From Aliiglaciecola lipolytica (GTDB taxonomy: Bacteria > Pseudomonadota > Gammaproteobacteria > Enterobacterales > Alteromonadaceae), in the NCBI RefSeq assembly GCF_018860635.1, contig NZ_JAHKPT010000021.1:404674-468673 (forward strand): a DNA stretch of 64,000 nucleotides, in the 5' to 3' direction. Below are positions 9,839 to 19,338 of this stretch, one piece after another. The notes below the pieces were generated by a model. The model did no database searches. It was not told where the DNA came from and saw only the letters and a list, made by a program, of their open reading frames with translations. A program made the translations under genes and the position numbers. Positions within the stretch are counted from its first letter, which is position 1, and the number at the start of each line of letters is the position of its first letter.

Positions 9839-12604
9839 TTAGATAATGTAACTTGCTTGATGTTTAAACGCCGTTAAATCATCGATCTCTTTGCCATCTG
9901 CTGGAATATCTTCCGGCTTATTTTTATCTCCACAACAATATAGTACGAGGGTCCCAACATTTGCAGGCGCTATCAGTAGTTGACAGAAGGTCTTGATGTC
10001 GTCAAAGGTTAATGAAAAAAGGGCTTTTGCTATTGCTGTCTGTAAATTAAACTCAAGGTCTTGGTTACCGATGGCAAGCCATAACCTTTGTGCTTTAGCG
10101 GTTAGATTGGTGTCATTACCTTGCAACTGTTTAGACACGCTGGTTCTAACGTGCGACCAAACTTCTTCATAGTCATCTATGCTTGCAGTGATTTGTGCAA
10201 GGAAACTCTGTATTTCAATCAAAATTTGTTTCGCGCTGAAATTAGGTGATTGTGCATAAAAAACCATGCCGGGGTGTTGATTAAGGGGTAAATAACCACT
10301 GCCAACCAAGTAACCTAATTGTTTTTCATTTCGAATTTCATGAAAAAAGGGTGAGGCCAATAGCTGTTCCACTAAAATGGTTAACGCAACATCTTTAATT
10401 GAGGCTGTAGGTGTTTGTAAATAAAGCACTACTGCAGAATCTGGGTGTTGACTCATTACCTGATTTTTATAGTGAATAGTATGCTTTAAATCAACTACTT
10501 CACGCTTTATTTGACTTCCCGTTTGACTAGGTTTAGGCATATCTTTCAATCTACTTGCAAACTGCTTAGATTGTTGCATTGTCCAATTGCCAAACACAAA
10601 CGCCTCAACCGAGTAATTTTTAAATAATTGCTCTTTGAGCCAGTAGATATCTTCTATTGTGGCATTTTCAACCAGTGGTAATAATTCTAGTGGCGCATAA
10701 GTAAAGCGCTGAATTAAGCCTGAAAGCCGCGAAAACAAACGGTTAATCGGTTTATTTAATAGTGAATTTTGTAAGTTTTGAAGTTGTTTGTGTTTTACCT
10801 GTTCAAACAGCGGTTTTAGATCAACGTCGGCCATCACTTGATTTAAAATATTTATACTGAGTTCAAGTTGGTTGTGCGAAAAACCATTTGTGTGAATAGA
10901 AAAACCACCTTGATGCGCATACAAATGATAATGCAACCCAGCAACACCGGCATGGTAAAATTGGTCGTTTAAATGCTCCACCATCAATGCAACCCATAAA
11001 CGCTTGTAGGCCGAAATTTTGGCCCCTTGGGTAACTGCCTCGCAATCAAACGAAATAAAGCAATCTCCTTTGGGTTGACTAAACAGTGAATCCTGCGCAA
11101 ACCATACCTGTAAGTTTTGCTCATGCAAAATTTTGCTAGGTAAGAGATATTTGTCATCCACGTCTACCAGTTCACAGGATTCTGTTATGTATGGATTGGG
11201 GGGAGGCAAATGAACGTCATCGAGGTCGCTAGGTGTCGACAGTGCTTTTAATAAATTCCCATCTATAGATTCAATCGCATAAGGGGTTTCGTACCAACGT
11301 GCAACTTTGTTTGTTTGCACGTCTTTACTGATTAACTTCAAGCGCATATTCTCTGGACTCATGAAAGTTAAGCAAGTCTCAATTGGTTGCACTGAAAAAT
11401 CGGTAATTAAATAATCACCTGTTAAAATATCGGCTTCAGGGTAGTGAAACATTAAATTGGAAAATTGTACTGCGTCATCTAAGGGTTTTGCATTTTCGAT
11501 GTGGTCAAAAGCCAATTTTCCTAAAATGGCTTTCTCTTTAATGCGCCATTCGTCAAGTGCATTATTGCGAATGAGCTTGAGGTAATAAAATAGACTATTT
11601 AGCACTTCTGAAATATTGTCTTTGCCGACTTCAGTAAGTTGTAAATTGACATTAAAATCTTTGAAGCCAGTTCCATTGATGCCGCCTCCAGCACTTAGGT
11701 TAGTCGCCCAATTCATGCGCTTATAATGCGTCAGTAGACTACCTTTACCCTCATCCCCTAATAAATGACTAATAAATTCCAGTGGTTTTGAATCACAATA
11801 ATGTTGCATGTCTGGTAATGCGAAACTAATTATTAAGCGGCGCGCATCTTTGATCGGTTTAATACTTATTTTGACACCCAACTGGTTTGGCAAATACAAA
11901 GGTGGTGGCGTGGGGCGCTCAAAATCACTACCAGATTTGATTGTGCCAAACCTGTCTTCTACACATTTTTGTTGTTCTTCTAAAGACATGTTACTGACAA
12001 CACATAAGGTCATATTGTTGGGTATATAGTGCTTTTTATGCAGCTCAATTAGCGCACTTTGAATTTTTTCTATGGAGTGCGCGCAGAACGTTTCTCCGTT
12101 ACCCACTGAAAATTTACTAAATGGGTGATTTGGATTGCATGTTTCTTTGTGTACTTGGTAGAGGCGTCGCAAATCGTCATGTATTTTTAAGTTGAACTCA
12201 GCATCAATGGCTTTTATTTCTTTGTCGATTGCCTTTTTGCTAAATAGCGGGTTAAACAGCATGTCAGCAAATCGCTGCAGCCCCTCTGGCAAATATGTAT
12301 GTGATACATCGAAATGGTAATTCGAAAATTCCGTGCCGGTATAAGCGTTAACACTGCCGCTATGGGGCGAAAGGAATTTATCTAAGTTGTCTGCATCTTG
12401 AAACATCTCACTGCCATTAAATAGCATATGTTCAAGTAAATGGGCTAGGCCATGAATGTCAGCCGGATCATCAAAATGTCCGGCTTGAACGCACACTGCT
12501 GCTGCAGATTTTCGACAATCAGCATCATTCACTAATAATACTCGCAGGCCATTGGCAAGTGTAACCTGTAGATAGGCCCGTTTGTCGTTTATACTTAGCT
12601 GCAA
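9839..12604 (-). CDS. M16-family zinc metallopeptidase (insulinase/protease III-like)
   Basis: The 921-residue product has the inverted zinc motif HLLEH in GLAHLLEHMLFNGSE near residue 50, with the downstream acidic helix (EIKAIDAEFNLKIHDDLRR) supplying the third ligand. The later halves carry the inactive M16 repeats expected for a pitrilysin-type single-chain enzyme. Unlike E. coli protease III there is no signal peptide, so a cytosolic peptide-degrading role is more likely. The TTG start is supported by AAGGTGA six bases upstream. It lies behind the propeller sensor in the same direction, but a 268-base gap separates them, so cotranscription is uncertain. No substrate can be named. Confidence 0.9.
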   Translation of the reverse strand: MQLSINDKRAYLQVTLANGLRVLLVNDADCRKSAAAVCVQAGHFDDPADIHGLAHLLEHMLFNGSEMFQDADNLDKFLSPHSGSVNAYTGTEFSNYHFDVSHTYLPEGLQRFADMLFNPLFSKKAIDKEIKAIDAEFNLKIHDDLRRLYQVHKETCNPNHPFSKFSVGNGETFCAHSIEKIQSALIELHKKHYIPNNMTLCVVSNMSLEEQQKCVEDRFGTIKSGSDFERPTPPPLYLPNQLGVKISIKPIKDARRLIISFALPDMQHYCDSKPLEFISHLLGDEGKGSLLTHYKRMNWATNLSAGGGINGTGFKDFNVNLQLTEVGKDNISEVLNSLFYYLKLIRNNALDEWRIKEKAILGKLAFDHIENAKPLDDAVQFSNLMFHYPEADILTGDYLITDFSVQPIETCLTFMSPENMRLKLISKDVQTNKVARWYETPYAIESIDGNLLKALSTPSDLDDVHLPPPNPYITESCELVDVDDKYLLPSKILHEQNLQVWFAQDSLFSQPKGDCFISFDCEAVTQGAKISAYKRLWVALMVEHLNDQFYHAGVAGLHYHLYAHQGGFSIHTNGFSHNQLELSINILNQVMADVDLKPLFEQVKHKQLQNLQNSLLNKPINRLFSRLSGLIQRFTYAPLELLPLVENATIEDIYWLKEQLFKNYSVEAFVFGNWTMQQSKQFASRLKDMPKPSQTGSQIKREVVDLKHTIHYKNQVMSQHPDSAVVLYLQTPTASIKDVALTILVEQLLASPFFHEIRNEKQLGYLVGSGYLPLNQHPGMVFYAQSPNFSAKQILIEIQSFLAQITASIDDYEEVWSHVRTSVSKQLQGNDTNLTAKAQRLWLAIGNQDLEFNLQTAIAKALFSLTFDDIKTFCQLLIAPANVGTLVLYCCGDKNKPEDIPADGKEIDDLTAFKHQASYII

Positions 12605-12959
12605 CTAGATCACCTTCTTGGAAGTTTGATAACAAGCATAACTCAATAAAAATTTTTTTAAATAAACTGGCTGAATTTGTTTATTAAAAAATGACGAATT
12701 GGAAAAATGAAAAAGTAGAAACGAATTGAACCTGTTTATTTTTCGTGCTTAATTATTCATATCGACTTTAAATCTCAATAAATGAGTAGTTAACTTACCC
12801 TTAACAGCTATTTTGTCTAAATTAAAAAATAAACCTCTAAAACATATCGTTTTTATTGCATTTCGACTCTACTATATGAAATTGAATTCAGGCAATATTG
12901 ATATTCATAACAATCTGCACAATAGTTTGTGTTGAAAGCTCTCGTAATATGGACCAATT
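12605..12959. other. AT-rich divergent intergenic region
   Basis: The region lies between the leftward M16 peptidase and rightward sixA and must contain promoters for both. It is very AT-rich with several A/T runs. I see no gene, repeat or clear operator. Confidence 0.5.
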
Positions 12960-13439
12960 ATGTACATTTTTGTGATGCGCCATGGTGAAGCCAAACCATC
13001 TTTGCAAAATGATCAATTAAGACCGTTAAATGACTATGGTATTTCTCAGGCTAAGCAAAGTGGGAATTGGCTGCAATCGTTTGCAGAAGAGTCAAAGGTA
13101 CCACTAAGCCACGCCATGGTGAGCCCATTTGTAAGGGCGCAACAAACATTTCAGCAAGTAAACCTTGCGACAAAGATTGTTGATATACGCTCTAATTCAG
13201 ATTTAGTGCCTAGCGGCAATTGTCAGGCATTACATTATTCTATTGACCAATTTGCTGAACAACACCCAAATGTTACTGGATTGCTTTTAGTTAGCCATAT
13301 GCCATTTGTCAGTTATCTGGTTGATGAGATGTGTGAAATAGATGAATTGAGAATGTTTTCTACCGGTACAATTGTTTGTATTGACTATAATGTTGAAGAG
13401 TCGAAAGGTCACATCGTTAAAACATACACCCCTAAATAA
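12960..13439 (+). CDS. sixA: Phosphohistidine phosphatase SixA
   Basis: The product has 159 residues and is a small member of the histidine phosphatase superfamily. The RHG motif is MRHGEAKPS at residues 7-15, and the second catalytic histidine lies in LLVSHMPFVSYL. SixA removes phosphate from histidine of phosphotransfer proteins (shown for the ArcB HPt domain and for the nitrogen PTS in E. coli). In E. coli sixA lies next to fadJI; here the two are about 9 kb apart. A small coiled protein gene follows 74 bases downstream and may be cotranscribed. Confidence 0.92.
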   Translation: MYIFVMRHGEAKPSLQNDQLRPLNDYGISQAKQSGNWLQSFAEESKVPLSHAMVSPFVRAQQTFQQVNLATKIVDIRSNSDLVPSGNCQALHYSIDQFAEQHPNVTGLLLVSHMPFVSYLVDEMCEIDELRMFSTGTIVCIDYNVEESKGHIVKTYTPK

Positions 13440-13513
13440 TATATCTGCTAAATTCCGCTTCAATATCCTACAGTTTTTGCGTTTTATTCCGATAAAAATC
13501 TGAGGGGAGGCCT

Positions 13514-13693
13514 ATGTCTAGTAAAAGTTTACCTGCTTACTTACAGCAGGCATTGCAGCAGCACGTGGAACAATCGCAACTAACTCATGATGATGAGTTG
13601 GAGAATATTTACGTGCGCTTAGCAAAACTTAACGAAAACGTAGAGAAAATGAAGCAAGCCATCCTACTCAAGCGTGCACAAAAACAATCTTAA
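13514..13693 (+). CDS. 59-residue helical protein of unknown function
   Basis: An ATG at 13514 preceded by a strong ribosome binding site (GAGGGGAGG) opens 59 codons ending in TAA at 13693. The sequence (MSSKSLPAYLQQALQQHVEQ and onward) is rich in Q, L, E and K, predicted fully helical, with heptad-like leucines in the second half (LENIYVRLAKLNENVEKMKQ), so a coiled coil or small dimer is likely. No membrane segment or cysteine is present. The strong ribosome site makes it a real gene. It sits directly behind sixA; no function can be named. Confidence 0.65.
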   Translation: MSSKSLPAYLQQALQQHVEQSQLTHDDELENIYVRLAKLNENVEKMKQAILLKRAQKQS

Positions 13694-13730
13694 TACGGAA
13701 AGTAATTTTACGCGCTAGGAAAATTTACGG

Positions 13731-15023
13731 TTAATTCGTGTCTTCTTCAGGTGGCATGCTGTAATAAGCTGGTAATACTCTCACGGTTTTCACCATGTTA
13801 TCTTTAATTTCAATAACCTCTATAGGATAACCATAAAGACGAACACTGATGTTTGCGTCTGGAATGTCTTCTAAGTGCTCTAATATAAGTCCATTTAGTG
13901 TTTTTGGACCTTCGGTCGGAAAATGCCAATCCATTTCTTTATTCAATTCTCTAAGGTTAGCACTGCCATCAACCAAGACACTGCCATCTTGTTGAATATT
14001 TGCTTCTTTGGAATGATCTGGCGCAATACTAGTGGTGAAATCACCAATAATTTCTTCTAGGATATCTTCAAGTGTGACTAAGCCTTGTATATCGCCGTAT
14101 TCATCAACGACTAAACCAATTCGTTCTTTGGCCGCTTGAAATTGATACATTAAGGTGTGCAGAGGTGTTGATTCTGGAGTGAAGTAAATTTCTCGCACTG
14201 CACGCAACAGGCTCGCCTTTGTAAATTGATCTTTAGACAACAATCTTAATGCGTCACGCATGTGAACAAAGCCAACTGCATCGTCAATACTGTCTCGATA
14301 CAACAGCACACGAGTGTGTTGTGCGTTGACTAATTGGCGCTGAATATCCTTCCATTCGTCATTAATATCAATCGATACAATTTCACTACGTGGGATCATA
14401 ATGTCTTCAGCGGTAACTTTTTCTAAATCTAAAATACCGACTAGCATTTCTTGGTGCTTCTGAGGGATCAAGGCACCGGCTTCATGCACAACTGTGCGTA
14501 GCTCTTCTCGACTTAAATTTTTACCATCATTGTTGACCGGATTAACCCGCAACAACATTAATAATCCATTACAAATTCCGTTGATAAGGTATACCAAGGG
14601 ATATAACAGGAACATTAGGGGTAATAGAATAATCGAACTAGGGAAGGCAATTTTCTCAGGATACAGAGCGGCCACGGTTTTTGGTGTGACTTCAGCAAAA
14701 ATCAGAATCACAAAGGTTAAACCGAAGTTGGCGATGGCTAAACCCCAAACATCACCGAACAAACGCAAGCATAAAATGGTTGCTACAGATGCAGCAGCAA
14801 TATTAACTAGGTTATTGCCAATCAGGATCAGGCCAATTAATCTATCCGGTCGCGATAGTAACTTGGTTACACGAAGCGCACCTTTGTGGCCTTCATTTTC
14901 AAGGTGTTTCAGGCGATATCGGTTAATAGACATCATTCCTGTTTCAGAACTTGAGAAATATGCAGAAAGAAATATCAGAATGCCGAGCAGAGTTATTAAC
15001 GTACTCGTCGAGATGTCGTCCAA
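13731..15023 (-). CDS. corB: CNNM/CorC-family transporter with DUF21 and CBS domains (CorB/YfjD type)
   Basis: The 430-residue protein has an N-terminal DUF21 (CNNM) membrane domain with about four helices in the first 150 residues (SAYFSSSETGMMSINRYRLK is the typical start), a pair of CBS domains (DIMIPRSEIVSID to IIGDFT), and a C-terminal CorC/HlyC domain (QQDGSVLVDGSANLRELN). Family members are linked to magnesium or cobalt efflux and resistance. Order corB-ypjD divergent from ffh is the same as in E. coli, which supports the assignment. The start is a TTG at 15023; ypjD is upstream with an 80-base gap and the two are probably one unit. Confidence 0.9.
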   Translation of the reverse strand: MDDISTSTLITLLGILIFLSAYFSSSETGMMSINRYRLKHLENEGHKGALRVTKLLSRPDRLIGLILIGNNLVNIAAASVATILCLRLFGDVWGLAIANFGLTFVILIFAEVTPKTVAALYPEKIAFPSSIILLPLMFLLYPLVYLINGICNGLLMLLRVNPVNNDGKNLSREELRTVVHEAGALIPQKHQEMLVGILDLEKVTAEDIMIPRSEIVSIDINDEWKDIQRQLVNAQHTRVLLYRDSIDDAVGFVHMRDALRLLSKDQFTKASLLRAVREIYFTPESTPLHTLMYQFQAAKERIGLVVDEYGDIQGLVTLEDILEEIIGDFTTSIAPDHSKEANIQQDGSVLVDGSANLRELNKEMDWHFPTEGPKTLNGLILEHLEDIPDANISVRLYGYPIEVIEIKDNMVKTVRVLPAYYSMPPEEDTN

Positions 15024-15102
15024 CTAAATTGTTCCTATATTAAGGTTCAGGTATGAATGTATGTTTATCTTCATCAGTATTCAAGCTGAATATTTAAATA
15101 CT

Positions 15103-15894
15103 TCACGAGCCAAGTATAACTTCTTTCACAAAACGACTACCAAAATAAGCCAATGTTAGTAAGAAAGCGCCAACTAAGGTTGCCGATATAACCGGTTTTC
15201 CGCGCCATCCCCACTTGTGATGACCTATTGCAGTAACTGAAAATATTATCCACGCGATTACTGACAATATGGTTTTATGCGCTTGTTCTTTTGCCCACAT
15301 ATTATCAAGAAATACGAAACCGCTGATCAATGATAAGGTCAAAAGTATGGTTCCAGCTAACAATAATTTAAAAAATATTGTCTCAACTGTCATCAAAGGA
15401 GGTAGCGAAGAATGCAAAAGAGATGTTTTTTTCTGTTTTAGACGTTCATTTATATAAGCCAATTGAAGGGCATATAAAACCGCAATAATTAGACAGCCAT
15501 AAGCCAGAAGAGCCAAGGTAATATGAATCACCAAGTCCGGTTGCAGTTGAATTTGCATGATATGTACTTCTGGGATCAACGCACCAAGCAATACTATTAG
15601 GGCAGAAAAACCGAATACAACAGGCATTAAAATCGCGGTAGCCAAAGCAAATGATGCGACCGTCATAGTTACTGTTACTAACCAAGCAATTAATGACGCA
15701 ACATTGAGCATGCTCATATTCGCACCTGGAGCTTGATTGAGGGCTTCAATTAACAGATATAGATGCGTTGTTAAGGCTAAAAAAGCCGGTATTATCATCA
15801 GTTTAGGGTTCGGACCTTGGTGATGAAATAAGCGAGAGGTTACCCAGCCTGCGGCGAACAGATAAAAAACGATGCAGACAATTTGTATTAACAC
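15103..15894 (-). CDS. ypjD: Inner-membrane cytochrome c assembly-like protein YpjD
   Basis: The 263-residue product is almost entirely hydrophobic, with about eight transmembrane segments and the CcsA/CcmF-like WAKEQAHKTILSVIAWIIF segment that includes conserved histidine and the HHKWGWRGK motif. YpjD belongs to the heme-handling CcsA-like superfamily, though its precise role is not settled. It starts at a GTG (15894) with a weak ribosome site. It is divergent from ffh with 172 bases between and is followed by corB, matching the E. coli neighbourhood. Confidence 0.88.
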   Translation of the reverse strand: MLIQIVCIVFYLFAAGWVTSRLFHHQGPNPKLMIIPAFLALTTHLYLLIEALNQAPGANMSMLNVASLIAWLVTVTMTVASFALATAILMPVVFGFSALIVLLGALIPEVHIMQIQLQPDLVIHITLALLAYGCLIIAVLYALQLAYINERLKQKKTSLLHSSLPPLMTVETIFFKLLLAGTILLTLSLISGFVFLDNMWAKEQAHKTILSVIAWIIFSVTAIGHHKWGWRGKPVISATLVGAFLLTLAYFGSRFVKEVILGS

Positions 15895-16005
15895 TTTTAA
15901 AAGCCCTATGGTAAGTAGTAGTAATTCAAACAGTTAGAGTTAGAAAACGGGATAAGTTTACCGTATATATTAGATCAGCCCAAATAAATCTTCTTAATAG
16001 TAAGG

Positions 16006-16034
16006 TTCTTATATTCAAATACATTAGGTATAAT
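16006..16034 (+). promoter_or_regulatory. Probable sigma-70 promoter of ffh
   Basis: A perfect -10 box TATAAT lies at 16029-16034, 32 bases before the ffh ATG. The -35 position 17 bases upstream reads TTCTTA, a poor match, so the promoter call rests on the -10. Confidence 0.5.
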
Positions 16035-16066
16035 CCTGACTATCAGAAATAGGAAATAATAGAATT

Positions 16067-17473
16067 ATGTTTGAGAACCTCACAGAACGTTTAGGTAAAA
16101 CGCTTAGAGACATTAGCGGTAAAGGCCGATTAACCGAAGATAATATCAAAGAAACTTTGCGTGAAGTCAGAATGGCTTTACTTGAAGCAGACGTAGCTTT
16201 ACCCGTAGTGCGTGATTTTGTTGCGCAGGTTAAAGAGCGCGCAGTGGGTACTGAGGTTACTAAAAGTCTTAAGCCTGGACAGGTTTTCATCAAAATTGTC
16301 CAATCTGAACTTGAATCAGTTATGGGGGCCGCTAACGAAAGCCTCAATCTAGCGGCGCAGCCTCCAGCGGTTATTTTGATGGCCGGTCTTCAAGGTGCGG
16401 GTAAAACCACCAGTGTCGGTAAGCTTGCAAAATACCTAAAAGAACGTGAAAAGAAAAAAGTCTTGGTGGTCAGTGCCGATGTTTACCGTCCAGCGGCGAT
16501 TAAGCAACTGCAAACCCTTGCCGAAGATTTAGATGTGGGCTTTTTCCCATCCAGTTCACTGCAACGTCCTATCGATATTGCCAATGCCGCAATTGATCAC
16601 GCTAAAAAGCAATTTTTTGATGTATTGATTGTCGATACCGCGGGTCGCTTACACGTTGATAATGAAATGATGGGGGAAATCAAAAACCTCCACGAAGCGG
16701 TAAAACCAGTCGAAACCTTGTTTGTGGTAGACGCCATGACGGGACAAGATGCCGCCAATACGGCTAAAGCTTTTAATGAAGCGTTACCGTTAACCGGGGT
16801 GATTCTGACCAAGGCTGATGGTGATGCTCGCGGTGGTGCAGCATTATCGGTTCGTCATATTACCGGTAAACCAATTAAATTTATTGGTATGGGCGAAAAG
16901 CTCGATGCCTTAGAACCTTTCCACCCTGAGCGAATTGCTTCTCGCATATTAGGGATGGGGGATGTACTGAGCCTTATTGAAGAAGTTGAGCGCAAAGTTG
17001 ACAAAGACAAAGCGCAAAAACTGGCCAAGAAGGTTCAAAAAGGAAAAGGCTTCGATCTGCAAGATTTTAAAGAGCAGTTAGAACAAATGCGCAACATGGG
17101 TGGCATGATGGGCATGATGGATAAATTGCCTGGCATGGGTAACATGACTGCGCAAATGAAAGAAAAAGCCAACGACAAGCAGTTCACGCAAATGGAAGCC
17201 ATTATTAATTCCATGACTCCTGGTGAACGTCAGCGTCCGGATATTATTAAAGGATCACGTAAACGTCGCATAGCCCAAGGCTCTGGAACGCAAATTCAAG
17301 ACGTCAATCGCTTGCTCAAGCAGTTTATGCAAATGCAAAAGATGATGAAAAAAATGTCCGGTGGCGGCATGAAAAAAATGATGCGTAGCATGAAGGGCAT
17401 GATGCCACCAGGTGGTGGAATGGGGGGACCTGGTCCTGGCGGTATGGGCGGAATGTTCCCACCCAAGCGTTAA
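16067..17473 (+). CDS. ffh: Signal recognition particle GTPase Ffh
   Basis: The 468-residue product is the protein part of SRP, which binds 4.5S RNA and targets inner-membrane proteins to FtsY and SecYEG. The N domain is followed by the G domain with P-loop GLQGAGKTTS, DTAGRLHVD and TKADGDARGG, and by the methionine-rich M domain (NMGGMMGMMDKLPG, and the RNA-binding GSGTQIQDVNRLLKQF). The C-terminus carries a long Met/Gly/Pro-rich tail (about 40 residues) beyond the M domain core. Complete and typical of the family. Confidence 0.98.
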   Translation: MFENLTERLGKTLRDISGKGRLTEDNIKETLREVRMALLEADVALPVVRDFVAQVKERAVGTEVTKSLKPGQVFIKIVQSELESVMGAANESLNLAAQPPAVILMAGLQGAGKTTSVGKLAKYLKEREKKKVLVVSADVYRPAAIKQLQTLAEDLDVGFFPSSSLQRPIDIANAAIDHAKKQFFDVLIVDTAGRLHVDNEMMGEIKNLHEAVKPVETLFVVDAMTGQDAANTAKAFNEALPLTGVILTKADGDARGGAALSVRHITGKPIKFIGMGEKLDALEPFHPERIASRILGMGDVLSLIEEVERKVDKDKAQKLAKKVQKGKGFDLQDFKEQLEQMRNMGGMMGMMDKLPGMGNMTAQMKEKANDKQFTQMEAIINSMTPGERQRPDIIKGSRKRRIAQGSGTQIQDVNRLLKQFMQMQKMMKKMSGGGMKKMMRSMKGMMPPGGGMGGPGPGGMGGMFPPKR

Positions 17474-17794
17474 TTACCTTTCGTTTTTAAGCTGGAGGAA
17501 TATCCTCCAGCAATCTGTGTGAATATCAGCAATAACAATTAACTCTTATCACAGCTGTTAAATATTCATTTCGCGCTAATTTCATATCTAGCCTTTTTTC
17601 ACCGAAAAATACTGTTTGATGCTTTAAATCCCCGTTTACATTTTGCTTCGTTTAGCGGCCTAACAAACCTTAAAACTGTCACCCTTTTTAACACTTTGCC
17701 AATTGATGATTTGCAACCTACTAATAACGAAGGTAAAAAAAATTGGCTGATTAATTGCTTGTTTTTTAATCACCATTTAACCCAGGATAATATT
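17474..17794. other. Intergenic region with a hairpin after ffh
   Basis: A perfect 9-bp stem GCTGGAGGA/TCCTCCAGC (17491-17511, ATA loop) follows ffh by 17 bases but lacks a T run, so it may be a processing or stabilising hairpin rather than a classic terminator. The rest is AT-rich, with the promoter of the CHRD gene presumed near its right end. Confidence 0.55.
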
Positions 17795-18352
17795 ATGAAA
17801 ATTAAATTCATGATAAAGATCTCTTACGTGCTACTTCTTTCTACTTTCTCTTATTTAGCCAATGCTAGTTTCATGTTTTCAGCAACCTTGGAAGGGGAGC
17901 AGGAAGTTCCATCCATTGTAACCACAGCCTCTGGCATGGCGATGGGGGAGCTTAGTGGAATGTCAGGTTCCTATGTATTTAACTATCAAATAGATTATAT
18001 GGATTTAAGCTCGCCAATTATTGATATAGCTGGTGGTGGACATTTTCACAACGCACCTCTGGGGGCAAATGGAGGAGTGATTCACCTCTTTGACACTGAC
18101 ACTTTTACTTTTCTCGGGACAACCTCAGGCTCAATTATGGGCGACTGGCGTTTCGATGATGTCACCAACCCGCTTACCGATGCTCTAGCTGAGCAACTCA
18201 TGGCTGGTAATGTCTACATTAACTTACATACTCAAAACTTTAATGGCGGTGAATTGCGCGGCCAATTAACCGTAATGCCTGAGCCGGCAACGTGGTTTTT
18301 ATTCGTGACGGGTATGTTATTTGTAATGAGTCGCAATAAAAGGGGTTGTTAG
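17795..18352 (+). CDS. Exported CHRD-domain protein with PEP-CTERM sorting signal
   Basis: The ATG at 17795 (AGGA upstream) gives 185 residues: signal peptide to about ASLANA-S, a CHRD domain (FSATLEGEQEVP..., HFHNAPLGANGG, NLHTQNFNGGELRGQL), and a C-terminal PEP-CTERM signal (MPEPATWFLFVTGMLF followed by the basic SRNKRGC). CHRD domains are predicted extracellular modules of unknown chemistry. PEP-CTERM tails are cut and attached by an EpsH-type exosortase, usually in exopolysaccharide-making aquatic bacteria; none is encoded in this window, so it must be elsewhere. A good terminator follows. Confidence 0.88.
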   Translation: MKIKFMIKISYVLLLSTFSYLANASFMFSATLEGEQEVPSIVTTASGMAMGELSGMSGSYVFNYQIDYMDLSSPIIDIAGGGHFHNAPLGANGGVIHLFDTDTFTFLGTTSGSIMGDWRFDDVTNPLTDALAEQLMAGNVYINLHTQNFNGGELRGQLTVMPEPATWFLFVTGMLFVMSRNKRGC

Positions 18353-18391
18353 CTAACTGTGTTGATGTACAAAATTAGCTAAATTATTAAA

Positions 18392-18423
18392 AGATGGGGG
18401 GGAACCTCCATCTGTAGTTTTTT
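18392..18423 (+). terminator. Terminator after the PEP-CTERM gene
   Basis: The stem AGATGGGGG/CCTCCATCT (one G-U pair, GGAA loop) is followed by GTAG and six T residues. Confidence 0.75.
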
Positions 18424-18614
18424 AGCTGCTTAGAGTCAAAACACCTAAGTTTAACCATTTTCACCACTAATTTATTCGGCAAATTGTATTCCGGTATTAC
18501 GACTAAATTTCGTCTCAAATAGCAATTTAATCCACAACGGAATAAATACATAAGATGAGGTCACGTCTATTGCTGGTTTTTGCAGAACAGCAATGTTAAT
18601 TTTTTTCGCTTTAG

Positions 18615-19126
18615 TTGGCATCCTGTCTGCAGATTGAATCTACTTCTATTGTTTGTACAATTGAGCACCGCGTAACAGATTTCCTCTTATATTGTTATGG
18701 TGCTGCTGAAGATTACTTAAAAAGGAGGAGTTACTATTTCATGTTAAATTTAATCGGTATTACCAATAGTTTTCGGATCAGTGGTTTAGTTGAAGATGCC
18801 AAACAGATTGATGCTCAACTGCATAGGGTTTTCACTGCATGGGGTAAACTCAACTTTTATTCCACCACCAGAGACGCCTATTATGCCATTTTGTTGGCAG
18901 AACAGGGGGAAATAGCCTGGCCAATGAGTTATTAGAAACTGTCGAGGTGAAGGATTATTATTTGATGGAAAATTTAAAGTATTTGCCTAGTCGTTACCAA
19001 ATTACCCAGACATCTGCTTATCAAGAAAAGATGAATACGTATGAACAATTACTTGAAATAGAGCGAACTGAGTTTAAACAGCGCTGGCAAGAGCTTGGGT
19101 TAGACGTGTTTTCCGAGGCTAATTAA
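18615..19126 (+). pseudogene. Frameshifted remnant of an uncharacterised helical (TPR-like) protein
   Basis: One frame runs to 18935 and ends ...RDAYYAILLAEQ; a second frame continues coherently (NSLANELLETVEVKDYYLME...) to a TAA at 19126. They join in the run of five G at 18905-18909: a sixth G would restore one reading frame. The combined product is helical, with tetratricopeptide-like spacing, and looks like the C-terminal part of a longer protein such as a winged-helix/TPR regulator, whose front part is missing. No good start lies before 18615; AGGAGG at 18723 and an ATG at 18741 could only express a fragment. The family assignment is a guess. Confidence 0.55.
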
Positions 19127-19222
19127 ACTGCGTTTTAATCACTCTTATTTCATGTTTATTCTGACAGTTTTTAATATTCACGGTTAATTGTTTAAATATT
19201 AGCATTTTTAAGCCTTTCTTAG

Positions 19223-19250
19223 TTGCATTCCTAAGCCATATCAGTATAAT
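19223..19250 (+). promoter_or_regulatory. Promoter of the rpsP operon
   Basis: TTGCAT (19223-19228), 16 bases, TATAAT (19245-19250), followed by a GC-rich discriminator (TCGGCGGCC) typical of growth-rate-controlled promoters. A leader of about 80 bases precedes rpsP. Confidence 0.75.
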
Positions 19251-19338
19251 TCGGCGGCCTTGATTTTCGGTGTCTTTGACATTAAAGAGCAGGGCAAACA
19301 AGTTAACAGTAACGCTATTACGAGTTTGAGGCATTTAT

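Noticed and set aside
14494-15027. 177-codon plus-strand frame opposite corB
   Set aside because: Antisense shadow of a gene with clear DUF21/CBS motifs; no motif or ribosome site of its own.
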